Source: Sepioteuthis lessoniana
Lineage: Eukaryota > Mollusca > Cephalopoda > Myopsida > Loliginidae
Length of the DNA stretch: 64,000 nt
NCBI GenBank assembly: GCA_963585895.1
Contig: OY757904.1
Location: 164,037,213-164,101,212 of the forward strand
Reading direction: 5' to 3'
How positions within the stretch are numbered: position 1 is the stretch's first letter; every line of letters starts with the position of its first letter. Below the pieces are notes generated by a model. The model was not told where the DNA came from. It saw nothing but the letters and a program-made list of their open reading frames with translations, and searched no databases. Positions 1-11,310 of this stretch are shown piece after piece. The position numbers and the translations under genes were made by a program.

Positions 1-852
1 TCCAATTGTATTTAGATGACTAATAACATGCAATTGTATTTATATATACTACCAAATAGCAGTTTACTGTGTGAACAAGAAGGGTAATTTACTTATTGAT
101 ATTAAAAATTTGATTTTAATTAATGATTGCGTCATATTATAGATTTTTAATTGTTCGGTTTTATTTTAATAAATCCCATTGATAAATCTTAAAAGAAATC
201 CATTAACAAAAAGAAATAACTGTAATTTTATTCTTAACTGTCTAATTTAGTTAACTAGTTAATTAGGAAAATTTAAACATAAAAGCCAAGAGAAGATCTA
301 ATGTCCAACTGTTTCAAATCTTTTTATGTGTTCTTATTTAGTTTTATAAATCTTTTTAATTTAATATTTGATATTTTATTACATTAAAATTTAAATGTTT
401 GCACCTGCCTGGAAAGCACATATTAATAATGCACAGTAACTTCTTGAAATGAACATCATATAATAAATTTTCATTTTTCTGTATTAAAACAATATATGGC
501 TTGGTTTATGTAAGTTAGCCAAAAAGACAAATCAAAATGGACTCCAGTTTCACTAGTTGTCCTTGTCAACTCAAATCAAACATATTCCATACCATGACAG
601 CCATCACCAATTTGCACAATATACAGCTGATAGGTTAGATCTATATTCTCATGCACTCTCTTTCAAACAGAAACAAATAAAAAAAGAAAATTCTTATTAC
701 ACATCAAAGAAATGCAGCCTTCTCTTGCAAAAAGGCAGTCAAGATTTTGCATATTTCAAGATAATCCCATAATATTCTCTGCTATTAATCTTCAAAAATT
801 TAATTCAAATATCAACCATTATAGAATATCAATTTAAAAAATTTTTTTTTTT
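1..852. other. AT-rich DNA, no gene seen
   Basis: This stretch is AT-rich with many short A and T runs. The only open frame of note, at about 557-772, has no recognisable domain and ordinary AT-rich composition. I see no repeat family in it. Confidence 0.6.
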
Positions 853-1500
853 TTAAATTGGTTCAATATTGGTCAGTATGTCTTTAAGTCCTATTAATTT
901 AAAATGCTGAAAATTTTACAAAATTTTATGCTGTATTCTTCTTTGTAAAATATTGCCTAAACTGTGCGTTTTAAATGTAAAGACACCCTTACTATAAACC
1001 CAAATTGAATATATGACTCTGTCCAAATGTCAGCGAACACAGCAAAACGTTTTTGAATCTTTTCTATAAGTTTAAAATTCTTAAAGCCACCTCCCCAACA
1101 GTAGTTTAGAAGAAAAACTAAAAGCCTAAAACTGCCAAAGCCACCACACCACACCAAAACAAAAAAAAAAAACAAAAAAAAAAAAAGACGAAATGCCTAG
1201 CCTCCCCCGTCTCAAACAGTAGACCGTCTCCAAGTATATTTTAAATTCATTAGTAAATAAACGATAAAAGGGAAGAGGAAGGATTTGAACTTGCACTTGC
1301 CAGCAGAGAAAATTGGTTCAATATTAGTCAGTATGTCTTTAAGTCCTATTAATTTAAAATGCTGAAAATTTTACAAAATTTTATGCTGTATTCTTCTTTG
1401 TAAAATATTGCCTAAACTGTGCATTTTAAATGTAAAGACACCCTTACTATAAACCCAAATTGAATATATGACTCTGTCCAAATGTCAGTGAACATTAAAT
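853..1500. mobile_element. TRIM-like miniature element with 181-bp terminal direct repeats
   Basis: Two direct repeats of 181 bp lie at 859-1039 and 1314-1494 and differ at about three positions. Each begins TGGTTC and ends GAACA, so they have the TG...CA form of long terminal repeats. The pair is flanked by a perfect 6-bp duplication, TTAAAT, at 853-858 and 1495-1500. The interior of about 274 bp has no coding capacity; it holds A-rich runs and, on the minus strand, a short stretch like a tRNA T-arm (GTTCAAATCC, about 1289-1298). The layout fits a terminal-repeat retrotransposon in miniature. The close match of the ends suggests a young insertion. A chance tandem duplication would not readily explain the 6-bp target duplication and the TG/CA ends. 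The family and the autonomous partner are unknown. Confidence 0.62.
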
Positions 1501-1716
1501 TAAAACTTAAATTAAAATCAAAGCCCCCCCCCACTTTTTAAAATTTTCGTACACATGGGAAGCAGCATGATGGACATAAAGGTATTTGAATAAACCCATT
1601 GACGGCCAAACTCAATACCTAAACAGGTCCTGGACGTAAGTTCAATCGGGGAACTACTGCTGCTCCTCCAGAGTGGCTTCTACAGAAGAGAATAAAACAG
1701 CCATCGAAAGATTACC

Positions 1717-3209
1717 ATGACCCACACTCAAACCACATACACAAACCGCATCGCTCTTCACACGGGTAAAAAAGGGGCACATCCTGCTGAGGTTGGAGCC
1801 CTGGCCTCAGTGTTCAAAAAATCAGCTACAGAGCTCAAACAACAAAAACTACTAAAATGCAAACAAACAATACAAATAGCGACATTTAACGTAAAAACCT
1901 TAAATAGAATAGGACAACTACCAGAGCTAATCGCATTGGCCGAAGAACATAAGATAGACATAGATACATGCACACCAAAGATATCAAATATCACGAAACT
2001 GGCAATGGATAGACGCTAGCCACTGTATCGGCATGGAAAAACTCTGTCAACGCCGCAGTTGGAGGGGTAGGAATGCTTATAGGATCCAGAGCATTAAAAA
2101 CGCTAAATAGCATTGAGAAAATACAACCTAGGATGATGGCAGCTACTTTTAATGGCAACCCCAGAGCAACAATCATCTCCTACTACAGCCCTACCAATGT
2201 TAGTGAAGAAACTGAACTAGTCCCCTTCTACGATGAGTTATCCTCATTAGTGCGTAGCATCCCAAAACACAACATGTTAGTCATTGGCAGAGACATGAAT
2301 GCCCAAATCGGGAAAAACGGAAACAACAAATACAGCCTTCACAACACGTCAAATAGGAATGGGCAACATCTAACAGATTTCATGATAGAAAATAGATTAA
2401 CATGCCTCAATACAAACTACCAAAAAAGGGAGGGCAAACTATGGACATACACGTACGCGAACAATAGTAAAGCACAGATAGACTACATCCTTATAAACAA
2501 GAAATGGAAAAATAGTGCAATGAATTGTGAGGTATACTCCTCTTTTGAGGGTGTGTCCTCTGATCATCAAATAGTCATGGCAAAAATACGGCTAAGCCTA
2601 CGAAAAAACACCAAACGAACAGCGACCACCAAACACTATGACTGGGCCCTTTTGAACAACAGAGATATAAGAGATAAATACGTATTAGAATTAAAAAACA
2701 GATTCGAAACACAACAAGAGAAGACGGAAAAAAGTACACCAAATGAAGAATATGAAAATTTCGTCAATGCGCACCTCGAGGCAACAGCGAAATATATTCC
2801 AACAAAACTCAAATCTAAATATAGAGTCCAATGGGAAACGTTAGCGGTGAGAGAAAAATGTGCCCTAATGAAAACAGCCTCCAAAAACTATCGAAAAAAC
2901 CCTACAAACACAAATGCCCGAAAACTAAAAACGGCACAATATCAATTAGCAGGCATATATATAAAGGAACAGACAGAATACATCCAAAATCAGATAGATA
3001 AAATTAGAGATTCGGTGGAAGATAGACAATCTAGGATAGTCTGGCAAACAATAAATGAAGTGAGTAGAAGAAAGAGCACAGCCAAAGCAAAACTGAAAGC
3101 TGCAAACCAACAGGAAAGAATAAAACTGTGGAAACAGCACTTCAAAAACTTACTAGGAAACCCACCAAAAGTAACACATGAACCAATCACCAGAATAATT
3201 AGTAAGTAA
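1717..3209 (+). pseudogene. RTE-like LINE: endonuclease domain and linker
   Basis: The endonuclease half of the LINE protein nicks target DNA to start target-primed reverse transcription. The first segment (1717-2019) contains IATFNVKTLN, the N-terminal strand with the conserved asparagine. The second segment (2073-3209) is in another frame and carries the DMNAQIG motif (usually preceded by GD; here G-R-D), a WTY motif, IDYILI and the C-terminal SSDHQIV motif with the catalytic histidine. A frame change near 2020-2070 separates the two, and a TAA at 3207-3209 ends the second. The lysine-rich stretch after the endonuclease is the linker to the reverse transcriptase. The motifs match the apurinic endonuclease fold of LINEs well. 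The gene cannot make a whole protein. Confidence 0.85.
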
Positions 3210-3237
3210 TTGGACATTAAACTAGGACCATTCACAA

Positions 3238-4711
3238 GAACTCGATTCGGTTCTCAGAAAAATTAAAAATAGGAAAGCTGCAGGGCTGAACGAGATTCCC
3301 CCAGAAGTATGGCAGACCAGACAATTCGACAACATACTGCTCTGACACTGCAACGCAGTATATAATCAAAATCCGATAGATAGATGGATGAAGGGATGCA
3401 TCCTCCCCTTCCCTAAAAAGGGTGACATCGGATTAGCCAAAAACTACCGAGGCATAATACTTACATCCATAGCAGCCAAAATCTACAATGCCTTACTACG
3501 AAACCGAATAGAACCCAAAATCGACAACATCCTTAGGAAAAACCAAAATGGCTTCCGAAGAAATAGATCCATGACCTCACAAATATTAACTATCCGTAGG
3601 ATCCTTGAAGGTGTACGGGCAAAAAACCTACAAGCGACATTACTATTTGTCGACTTTAACAAGGCCTTCGATTCCATTCACAGAGGAAAGATGGAACAAA
3701 TCCTACTAGCATATGGCCTACCTAAAGAAACCGTAGCAGCAATAACAATTCTCTATAGAAACACCAAAGTAAAAGTATGATCACCAGATGGAGACACAGA
3801 ATACTTTGACTTTGTAGCAGGAGTACTACAAGGGGACACGCTAGCTCCATATCTCTTTATCATTTGTCTAGACTACATACTTAGAACATCAATTGATAAA
3901 ACCAGAGAGAACGGCTTTGAGTTGACAAAGAAAAGAAGCAGAAGGTACCCCGCAAAAACAATTACCGATGCCGACTACGCTGATGACATAGCGATACTGG
4001 CAAATACACCCGACCAAGCCAAAACACTACTGCATAGTTTGGAACGAGCAGCCGCAGGCATAGGCCTCTATGTCAATGCACACAAAACGGAATATATGTG
4101 CTATAATCAAACGGATGACATCTCTACTCTAGACAGAACCCCTCTTAAACTAGTAGACAAATTCACTTACCTAGGAAGCAGCGTCTCATTAACCGAAAAG
4201 GACATCAACATGAGGTTAACGAAGGCATGGACAGCTATCAATAGGCTATCGATTATATGGAAATCAAACCTAACCGATAAAATGAAACGTAGTTTCTTCC
4301 AGGCAGCGGTCGCATCGATACTGCTATATGGATGCACTACATAGACTCTAACAAAACGGCTGGAGAAGAAGCTAGACGGCAATTACACAAGAATGCTGCG
4401 AGCAATCTTGAACAAGTCCTGGCGGTAACACCCCACAAGACACCAACTGTACAGCCACCTGCCTCCTATCATGAAAACCATTCAGACATGTAGGACACTG
4501 CTGGAGAAGCAGGGACGAACTCATAAGTGATGTACTCTTATGGACCCCTACATATGGCCGAGCAAAAGCAGGACGACCAGCACGAACATACATTCAGCAA
4601 CTATGTGAGGATACGGGATGTAGTCCAGAAGACCTGCCAGAGGCGATGAACGATAGGGAAAAGTGGTGACCGAGGGTCAGGGATATCTGTGCTACCAGCA
4701 AACATGATGAT
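3238..4711 (+). pseudogene. RTE-like LINE: reverse transcriptase and C-terminal domain
   Basis: This is the reverse transcriptase that copies element RNA at the nicked target. Reading resumes at about 3238 after a frame change. GCILPFPKKGD (from 3394) and KNYRGIILTS mark the fingers, VDFNKAFDSI is motif A, GVLQGDTLAPYLF is motif B, and YADD (3976-3987) is the catalytic motif C, with both aspartates present. FTYLGSSVS and the conserved LLYGCTT stretch follow. The C-terminal domain carries a GHCWRS-like stretch and ends near 4700. In-frame stops lie at 3343-3345, 3778-3780, 4342-4344 and about 4426, most of them one-base changes from a likely sense codon. The order and motifs fit an RTE-like family; the exact clade is inferred. 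Confidence 0.85.
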
Positions 4712-5011
4712 CCTATTTACCCAACCCCTCCGCTCGGGCAGGATATGACACAAGGTCAATTTTTAAGCGAAGTTTGACAGGTTTGAATTCAGAGTTTTCC
4801 TTCTCCCAGACTAGTTGCCTCATCAAGGCTGAAGAACCTAGTCTGTCCTACTATTTACCCATAGCTGGAGGGAGAATACTTGGATTCATACCTTTCCCAA
4901 GGGTATTAGTGCTATGTGAAATGCAATCAGTCTCGTCCAGGACTTGAACACGAGTCACCGTGTCCAATTCATGCGACGATAACAATTACACCACGGGCAC
5001 CTCCTGACAAG
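4712..5011 (-). mobile_element. SINE family B, copy 1
   Basis: A tRNA-derived SINE lies on the minus strand, flanked by the 10-bp duplication ACATGATGAT at 4702-4711 and 5012-5021. Read on its own strand it starts near 5008 with GTGCCCGTGGTGTAATTG (box A-like) and has a box B-like GTGTTCAAGTCC. The central core includes GGGAAAGGTATGAATCC, and the tail ends around GAGGGGTTGG near 4720. It inserted exactly into the ATG-repeat tail of the RTE-like LINE. A second copy lies at 15436-15730 and an old one at 56560-56775. SINE A shares the head and core but not the tail. Confidence 0.82.
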
Positions 5012-5034
5012 ACATGATGATGATGATGATGATA

Positions 5035-5950
5035 GAATATCACGTGTAGCTAATTTCCAAAAAGCACCATTAGATTAAAGGCACAAATCTTTTTATAAAA
5101 AACGGTAAGCAGATTCTTTGTAGGATAATAGATAAAAAGAACACAAGTCTTATAATGCATTTGTTTTAAATCTCTGACATTCAAGTAAACGTAGGAAGGG
5201 TAATGAAGAAAGGAAATATATATTTAAATAAAATGCTAATTACAATAAGTATGGGTGATTAAAATAAAAAAAAGGAGAAACAAATAAAAAAGAAAAAGGA
5301 AATTAAATAAAAAAGAAAAAGACAAAAAGGAAGAAAAATTCAGAAGAAAAAAGCACAAAGAAAAAAAGATAAAAGTTAAAGTATGAAGAAGAAATGCAAG
5401 TGAAAGAAGTAAGTAGGAGGAGGAGGAGGAGGAGGAGGAGGCAGAACAAATGATTAAATGTGTGATATAATAATAGTTGAACATGTCAATTTTAGTCTCT
5501 GCAGCAATGCACACACACACACACACACACACATACACACATATATATATAAATGGATATTTATCAGGTTGCAAATTGTAGGCAGCTGTATTTGGGCGTT
5601 GATCATCAGGTGCTGAGGTTTCAACACTAAACAGACAATTCAAAGGGAGGAAATGTTAACTCACAAACAATTGTTTGACCTCATTCTAAAAGCCAGAGAG
5701 AGAGGGGGGAGCCAAATTATGTAACTTCCTCTCGGGCAGTCATCCATCCAAAGGGTGGCACTATATATTGAACCAGAAAAATAGAGGAAATATAAAAGGC
5801 ACAAAAGCAATGGAAAAAAATAATGAGGATCAGTCAGTTGAACAGGAAAGAACCATTTGGAAACAATGCTAAAATGAATTTAATTACAATAGATGAACTT
5901 CAGTTATTAAACTAATAATCATTACATGAGAATGGATTTTACATATATAT
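5035..5950. repeat. Low-complexity block: purine-rich, (GGA)n and (AC)n
   Basis: No gene is seen. About 5260-5410 is purine-rich, dominated by AAAG and GAAA words. A GGA repeat lies at about 5416-5441 and an AC repeat at about 5510-5540, followed by short AT repeats. The open frame on the minus strand here (5236-5643) is only translated simple repeat. Confidence 0.8.
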
Positions 5951-7134
5951 AAAACACATGTATATATAATTCCCTTGGTTTACTCGCTGGCTTACTACCT
6001 ATGGATTCCTAGGTTAATGGGTCAATCTTGATGAAATTTGGCATGTGAACACTTTTAACCCTATAGAGTGTTATAAAGGTATCCTTCAGGGACATCTAGA
6101 GAATTTTGGCTTAAAATTTATCAAGATCTAATTTGTCCAGAAAGCAAATAATTTTGATATCTGTAAGAGCACTCTTCTCTCAGTGTTAGGAGAAATCCTT
6201 AGAACTTTTTGGAGTAAAATTAATCAGAATCAGTTTATTTATACAGAAATCAAGTGCATTCTAAATTAATCCATTTAAAAAAAAAGATCTAATCAATCCA
6301 GGAAACCATCTTTTAAGATGGGCTGTCCTACACGTATCAAATGCTTAGTTGCCTTTTATATTATAAAAGATAAATAGATATATAGATACAGAAAATAGTT
6401 TCAATTACATATCATTATTGGATCTAATAGAACATAGTGATTATACTGAATTAGAGGAAAGACAATATTTTCGAAATTTTCTCAAATTTGTATCAATGAA
6501 AGATTGCTGCCTAAATACACAATACTTAATGAATTAGACATTTTCAATTTGCAGGTTGGATTTTTATTTAGTTTATTTAGTCTTTTGGAAATGCAATTTT
6601 AAACTGTTAGTTTAATATAACCTACTAAAAACAAATGTGCAAGCTAAGAATGAAAATCTCCCAAATTGTCCAAGTTAAAAGCACAGTAAGGCTAATCTGA
6701 AGCCACAATTTTTTAGAATTAATAAAATGGACTAAAAGCTCCAGTAGAATAGATTTATATATAATAAACTATCTATTAGGTTATTTTTAACCAGGATAAT
6801 GCCAGGTACTTTATATATATATTGTATAAAAAAATTATCAATGAGGTGACTATTTTCCATTGTGTCCAAAAGCTACAAATCCGAATTTAACTAGATTTTC
6901 ATAAAAGGATTACAACAGTCATAAGTGAATGCTGTGTAAAAATTATAAGGTTCTGCGTAAATACAAAGAAATTATGCTTCTTTACCTAAAATGCTTAAAT
7001 TATAACAGTTCCAAATTATTAGCAAGTTATAATTAAAACTCATGTAAACAAAAAAAATAATGCTTTAATTGCTTTATATACAGATTGTTATGGATATATA
7101 CAGTAAGCAACAAAAACTAAATAGTCTGAGTTTT
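5951..7134. other. AT-rich DNA, possible old repeat at 5970-6240
   Basis: No gene is seen. About 5970-6240 is less AT-biased and reads like part of a dispersed repeat (ACTCGCTGGCTTACTACC, then GATGAAATTTGGCATGTG), but no terminal repeats or second copy were found in the window. The rest is AT-rich with short TA runs. Confidence 0.4.
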
Positions 7135-7234
7135 GTCTTTTGTATATATTTTAGGGTTTAGGGTATGGGTTTTGTTATATGTTTTATTATATTTGGTTAG
7201 ATTTTAATGAAGAGGTTGGTTTCTTTTGGAAAGC

Positions 7235-8222
7235 TCAAGATTTCTTCCGGTTTGGTGTTTTTAAGAGGTCCTTTAAGTTGCTTGTCTGGTAGTATTTTGG
7301 GTGAATTTGTCTAAACATGTTACAATTTATTTTGACAGTGAGGAGTACTTTGTATATTGAGCATATTGAGCATGGGGTGGGGAGGTCTTCCCTTTTTAGG
7401 ATGTGTGTGGATGTGGCCAATGCAAAGTCTGGAGAGTATCACTTCTTTTCTATTTCTTCTATAATCTGCTGGCCATTCACCTATGGTATCTTGAATATGG
7501 TGGAACTTGTTCTGTGTTTGATAATCCTAAGATTTTTGCCATTTCTTGAGTATAAATTTGTTAATAAGTGGTTTTAGGTCAGTGTATGGAATTTTTGTAT
7601 TGGATATACGTGTCTGGAGTGCGTTTTTTGCAGCTCTGTCTGCCCTTTCATTTCCCTGTATGCCAATGTGGCTGGGTATCCAAGAATGATGCTATTGTTT
7701 TTAGATAGTGTTCATTTTATCTAGTAGTCTTATGATGAGAGGAGTTGATGAATTTTTGCTCTGTAGAGCTTGGAGGACTGATTTAGAGTCTGAGTAGATG
7801 ATGAATTTAGAGGATTTGTGATTTGCTATAATGTTCATTGTTAGGTCAATAGCTAAGACTTCTGCACTATAGATTGAGGATTCATTTGGGAGACGTTTTA
7901 ACAGTTCTTGGTTTTGGAAGACAGCAGCACAACCAACTTTCATTTCATGTTTGGATCCATCTGTACAGATGTGGTGGCAATCTGGGAAGTTGTTTTGGAT
8001 GTTGAGAAATTTCTCTTTGAAAGTGATGAGGTGTGTTTTGGTTTTGGAAAGTTTGGTTAGGTCTAGCTTTATTATTGGTTGGTTTATGGTCCATGGTGCT
8101 GTTTTGGGGAGGATTGAATTATGTATTATTTTGGGATTGATTTTGATTTCATTGAGGAGAGTTCTTAGATTAAAAAGTTTGATGGACTTTGCTTTATTTT
8201 CAAACAGGTTTTTATATCTCAT
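7235..8222 (-). pseudogene. LINE-R: RNase H and C-terminal region
   Basis: RNase H degrades the RNA strand after first-strand synthesis. The open part (8222-7701, 173 codons) carries three catalytic acids: D88 in CTDGS, E121 in SAEVLAID and D145 in YSDSK. Upstream residues belong to the linker between reverse transcriptase and RNase H. Beyond 7701 the frame is broken by stops, but similarity continues through a helix rich in basic residues. It then reaches the C-terminal region at about 7400-7235, read as IGHTHLTHS..., CSIC and a late cysteine, which resembles the zinc-knuckle end of I-type LINEs. Parallel C-terminal regions occur at 9992-10315 (+) and 52372-52600 (-). Confidence 0.8.
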
Positions 8223-9480
8223 TTATATGTTGTAGTTATAGGCACAGTTTTAGAGGCATGAAATGAGTTTAGTTTAGTACTGGAGTGCAAGGAAAGTGGG
8301 AACTCATTGGCTTCTGTGTACAAGTTTTCAATTGGTGAGGTAATGAAGGATCCTAGGGCAATACAGTCCCTGGTGGTGGATGGTTTCAAGTTCTCGAAGG
8401 TAGGATTTTCTGGCTGCTCCATAAATGAAGCAGCTGTAATCAAGTTTTATTGGGTTTTTTTCGGCACCCCAGTCTGTATGGGCTATGGTTCTCAGGAGTT
8501 GGATAGTTTGGTTGGATTAGATCCTCAGTTGCTTGATATTAGGGATGAACGGTATTTTGGGCTCAAGCGTAAATACCTAAGAATTTGTATTGATGGGTTA
8601 TAAGTATTTCAGTATCATTTGGTATTAGGATATGTTGATTATACATTTTGTGGAGTTGGTAGAAGTGCATGCATTTGGTTTTGTTACAAGAGATTTTAAA
8701 ACCATTGTTCACAGTCCATTTTGATATCTTGTTGATGCATTGTTGCATTTTTCTTTCTATATAGCAATATTTTAGGAACTGTAACAAATGAGGAAGTTGC
8801 CAACATATAGTGATCTGTTGATTTCTTGAGATAAACAGGTCGTTATTTTAATAATTTCAATTATCAATAGGATCACAGATAGGATGCTACACTGAGCTAC
8901 ACCTATTTCTTATGGTTTTGAATTAGAGAGTATATTGTTTATTTGTGTTTGGAAGGTTCAGTTTTCTAGGAAGTGTTTTATGAAGATGGGAAGTCTGCCT
9001 TATAGGCCATGGTTTGTAAGATATTTGAGTATGCCATATGGCTATGATATATCACAGGCTTTTTCAAGATCAAAGAGGACCTTAACCATATGTTCCTTTT
9101 TGATTGATGTTTCTCTAATTAAAGTTTCTATATGGACTATTTGGTCTATGGTACTTTTGTTTCTGAAACCTGTTTGTAGGTTTGAAAGGAGGTTGTTTGA
9201 TTCAAGGAACCATGTCAGTCTTAGATTTATCAACCTTTTGAGGATTTTGCAAATACAGCTGGTTAAAGCTATAGGTCTATGACTGGTAGGGTTTGTGGGA
9301 TCTCTTTGTTTTTTAAAGATAGGGATGGTTGTGGCTTACTTCCATAAGGTAGGGATGTTGCCAGAGATTCAGATATTGTTGTATATATCTAGAAGATATT
9401 TCAAGGATATTGTAGGGAGTTCTTTGAGAAGGAAGTAGTAAATTTCATCTAGACTGGGGACTCAGTTGTTAGTTTTTGAT
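8222..9480 (-). pseudogene. LINE-R: reverse transcriptase
   Basis: Reverse transcriptase remnants run in several frames. At 9233-9042 QTGFRNKSTIDQI and VLFDLEKACD mark the fingers and motif A. At 8787-8563 KWTVNNGFKISCNKTKCMHF and KFLGIYA are the block after the catalytic loop. At 8443-8219 the thumb-like part includes SPIENLYTEANE. The catalytic YxDD loop expected at about 8830-8800 is not recognisable. The frame breaks and the lost motif show that the enzyme is dead. The order and spacing agree with the better-preserved RNase H that follows. Confidence 0.78.
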
Positions 9481-9747
9481 ATTGAGTTTTGGAGTTCAAT
9501 TCAGGTAAAAGGGTGGATAATAACTTGCAGTATTGTCAGAAGCAAATTTCATTATGTTCTTTTCTTCTTTGATTCTCATTGAGATGAATTAATTTGAGTA
9601 GTTTTTTGTGGATGACACTTGAACAAAATTTTCTGTGATCAGGTTGTTATATGTTTTTCACTTGAGGCATTTGTTTCCTTGAGAGAGATGATTTACTGGG
9701 TCGTCAATGTTTTTATCTGTCAATTTCTTTATAAAGTCCCAAATTAT

Positions 9748-10390
9748 CATCGGAGTGAGCGGAAACGAAAGAGCTGACTCGGCAACTAAAATGGCGTTAG
9801 ATCTAAGCCCTGAAGTTATCTCCATTCTGTATACTGATTTGAAACCAACAATCAGTAAATTCCTTCACACAAAATGGCAACAAAGATGGAACAATAACAT
9901 CCATAATAAACTCTTCCAAATTCAGCCCACCTTAGGAGAATGGAGACCAGCTTTTAGAAAATCAAGAAGAGAATAAGTTATTATATCCTGATTGTGCATT
10001 GGTCATACAAGGCTTATTCACTCTTTCATACTGAAACAGGAACCACAACCACAGTGTTTGACCTGTCAAACAACTTGCACGGTTAACCACATTCTTATAG
10101 AATGCAGAGTTTTCACTGTCATCAGAAAGCAGTTTTTCAAAGTGAATAGTTTAACTGATCTGTTCGAGAACATCAAAATAGACAATGTTCTGTCCTTCTT
10201 GAGAGAGACAGGGTTGTACCAAAAAATATTAAAACAGGTTAACCATGTGCAAACAAATGAAATCCTGCATATCAAAATTTACCTACTAAATATTCATTTA
10301 GAAATCTTAGGCTGACTGTATATACATATAATAGAATTTGGCATTAAATAACCTACAAAGGTTGATATGCCATAAAACCCAACCAAGCAA
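9748..10390 (+). mobile_element. LINE-R, 5'-truncated nested copy
   Basis: A 643-bp 3' fragment of the LINE-R family lies on the plus strand inside the minus-strand copy. It is flanked by a perfect 9-bp duplication, CCAAATTAT, at 9739-9747 and 10391-10399. Its coding part begins in the end of RNase H (SGNERADSATKMA), continues through the C-terminal region (IGHTRLIHSF, CLTC, a histidine and a late cysteine) and stops near 10313. The 3' tail, GGCATTAAATAACC... GTTGATATGCCATAAAACCC (10341-10380), is the tail shared with SINE A. 5' truncation plus target duplication is the classic mark of target-primed insertion. It is younger than the host copy. Confidence 0.85.
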
Positions 10391-10829
10391 CCAAATTATT
10401 TTGGATTGGTATTGGAGTTTATTTTTGAAGTGAAGGTTCTCCAGGAGAATCTTTTGGCTTCCTTGATGGTAAGTCAAGTTTTGGCTCTTAGTAGTTTGTA
10501 TTTTTTAGATTTTTTGATGAGGGGTTTGTTTTAAATTTCTTTACTCAGCATTCCTCTGTGAACTATGGTTTATTCTGTTTTGGGGATATTGTGGTTTGAA
10601 GATAGTTTTGTTAGCTATGGTAATGGGGGTGTTGGCAAAATGTATTATGGGTTTTGCTTTGTATTTATTTCTGGGATTAGTGTGGTAAGGCATAGTTTTT
10701 TGTAGGATTGCCAGTTTGCTTTTTTATAATTCCATTGTGGGGGCTTTGTTTGTGGTTCTGATTTTTCTATTGTAGAGTTTTCAATTATTATTGGGTAGTG
10801 GTCACTGCCACAGCAATTGTTGTTTACTC

Positions 10830-11310
10830 TCCAGTTATAGTCTATGAAGATCGATGGTCACTGAGGGTTAGGTCTATAGCAGAAAATGTACCTGAGGATG
10901 GGTCTGAGATTTCTGATTGTGGAGGCATAAACTGTTGCAATTGATAATTTTTTCAAGTGTTTGGCTTCTTTTGTTTTTTGTTTTACTTCCCCATATTATA
11001 TTGTGGCTATTAAAATCTCCCATTAAGATAAATAGTCTAGGAAGTTGCTTTATCAAATTGTTTAGTTCTTTTTTTGTCGATGGGTTTATGAGGAGGGATG
11101 TATAGAGAGCAAATAGAGATAGTTTTGTGTAAGGTTGCTGAGGCGACAATTGCTTGCAAACAGGTGTTGATGTTGATTTTTTTTTGTGGTACCTTCTGGG
11201 ATTTGGGATGTATTTTTCCAATTTTGCTAGCATGTATCAAATTTTTAATTTCTGATGGATGTTTTGAGTTGTTAAAGGTATGTATGTATGTGTTAGTATT
11301 CATGGTCTGG
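10830..11310 (-). pseudogene. LINE-R: endonuclease domain
   Basis: The endonuclease half of ORF2 reads from about 11270 down. ISICSLYIPPHK and LFILMGDFNSHNIIWG are the central motifs of Jockey/I-type apurinic endonucleases, with the conserved GDFN. Later residues SLCLHNQKSQTHPQ fit the block before the C-terminal histidine. The domain is spread over two overlapping frames (11303-11037 and 11233-10874). Its N-terminal part is absent, because ORF1 residues run straight into it. The DFNSHNIIWG block makes the family assignment firm. Confidence 0.8.

Larger units (their letters stand above)
1550..5034 (+). mobile_element. RTE-like LINE, copy 1 (decayed), with nested SINE
   Basis: This copy of a non-LTR retrotransposon encodes an apurinic-type endonuclease followed by a reverse transcriptase and a C-terminal domain, in the order typical of RTE-like 'endonuclease-reverse transcriptase' elements. 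The 3' end is a run of ATG repeats at about 5012-5034. A 300-bp SINE on the opposite strand splits the tail at 4712-5011. No separate ORF1 is visible. The 5' edge is uncertain and lies between about 1510 and 1600. Several stops and at least two frame changes break the coding region, so the copy is dead, although most of its length survives. Related fragments lie at 27635-28060, 32555-34018 and 36498-36590. Confidence 0.85.

Noticed and set aside
557-772. 71-codon open frame as a gene
   Set aside because: Short, AT-rich, no motif; expected by chance.
5236-5643. 135-codon minus-strand open frame
   Set aside because: It is a translation of AC, GGA and purine repeats (runs of serine, valine-cysteine and phenylalanine-leucine), with no start context or domain.
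7150-7175. Telomere-like GGGTTTAGGG words
   Set aside because: Only an irregular T/G-rich patch at the LINE-R 3' end; no repeat period.
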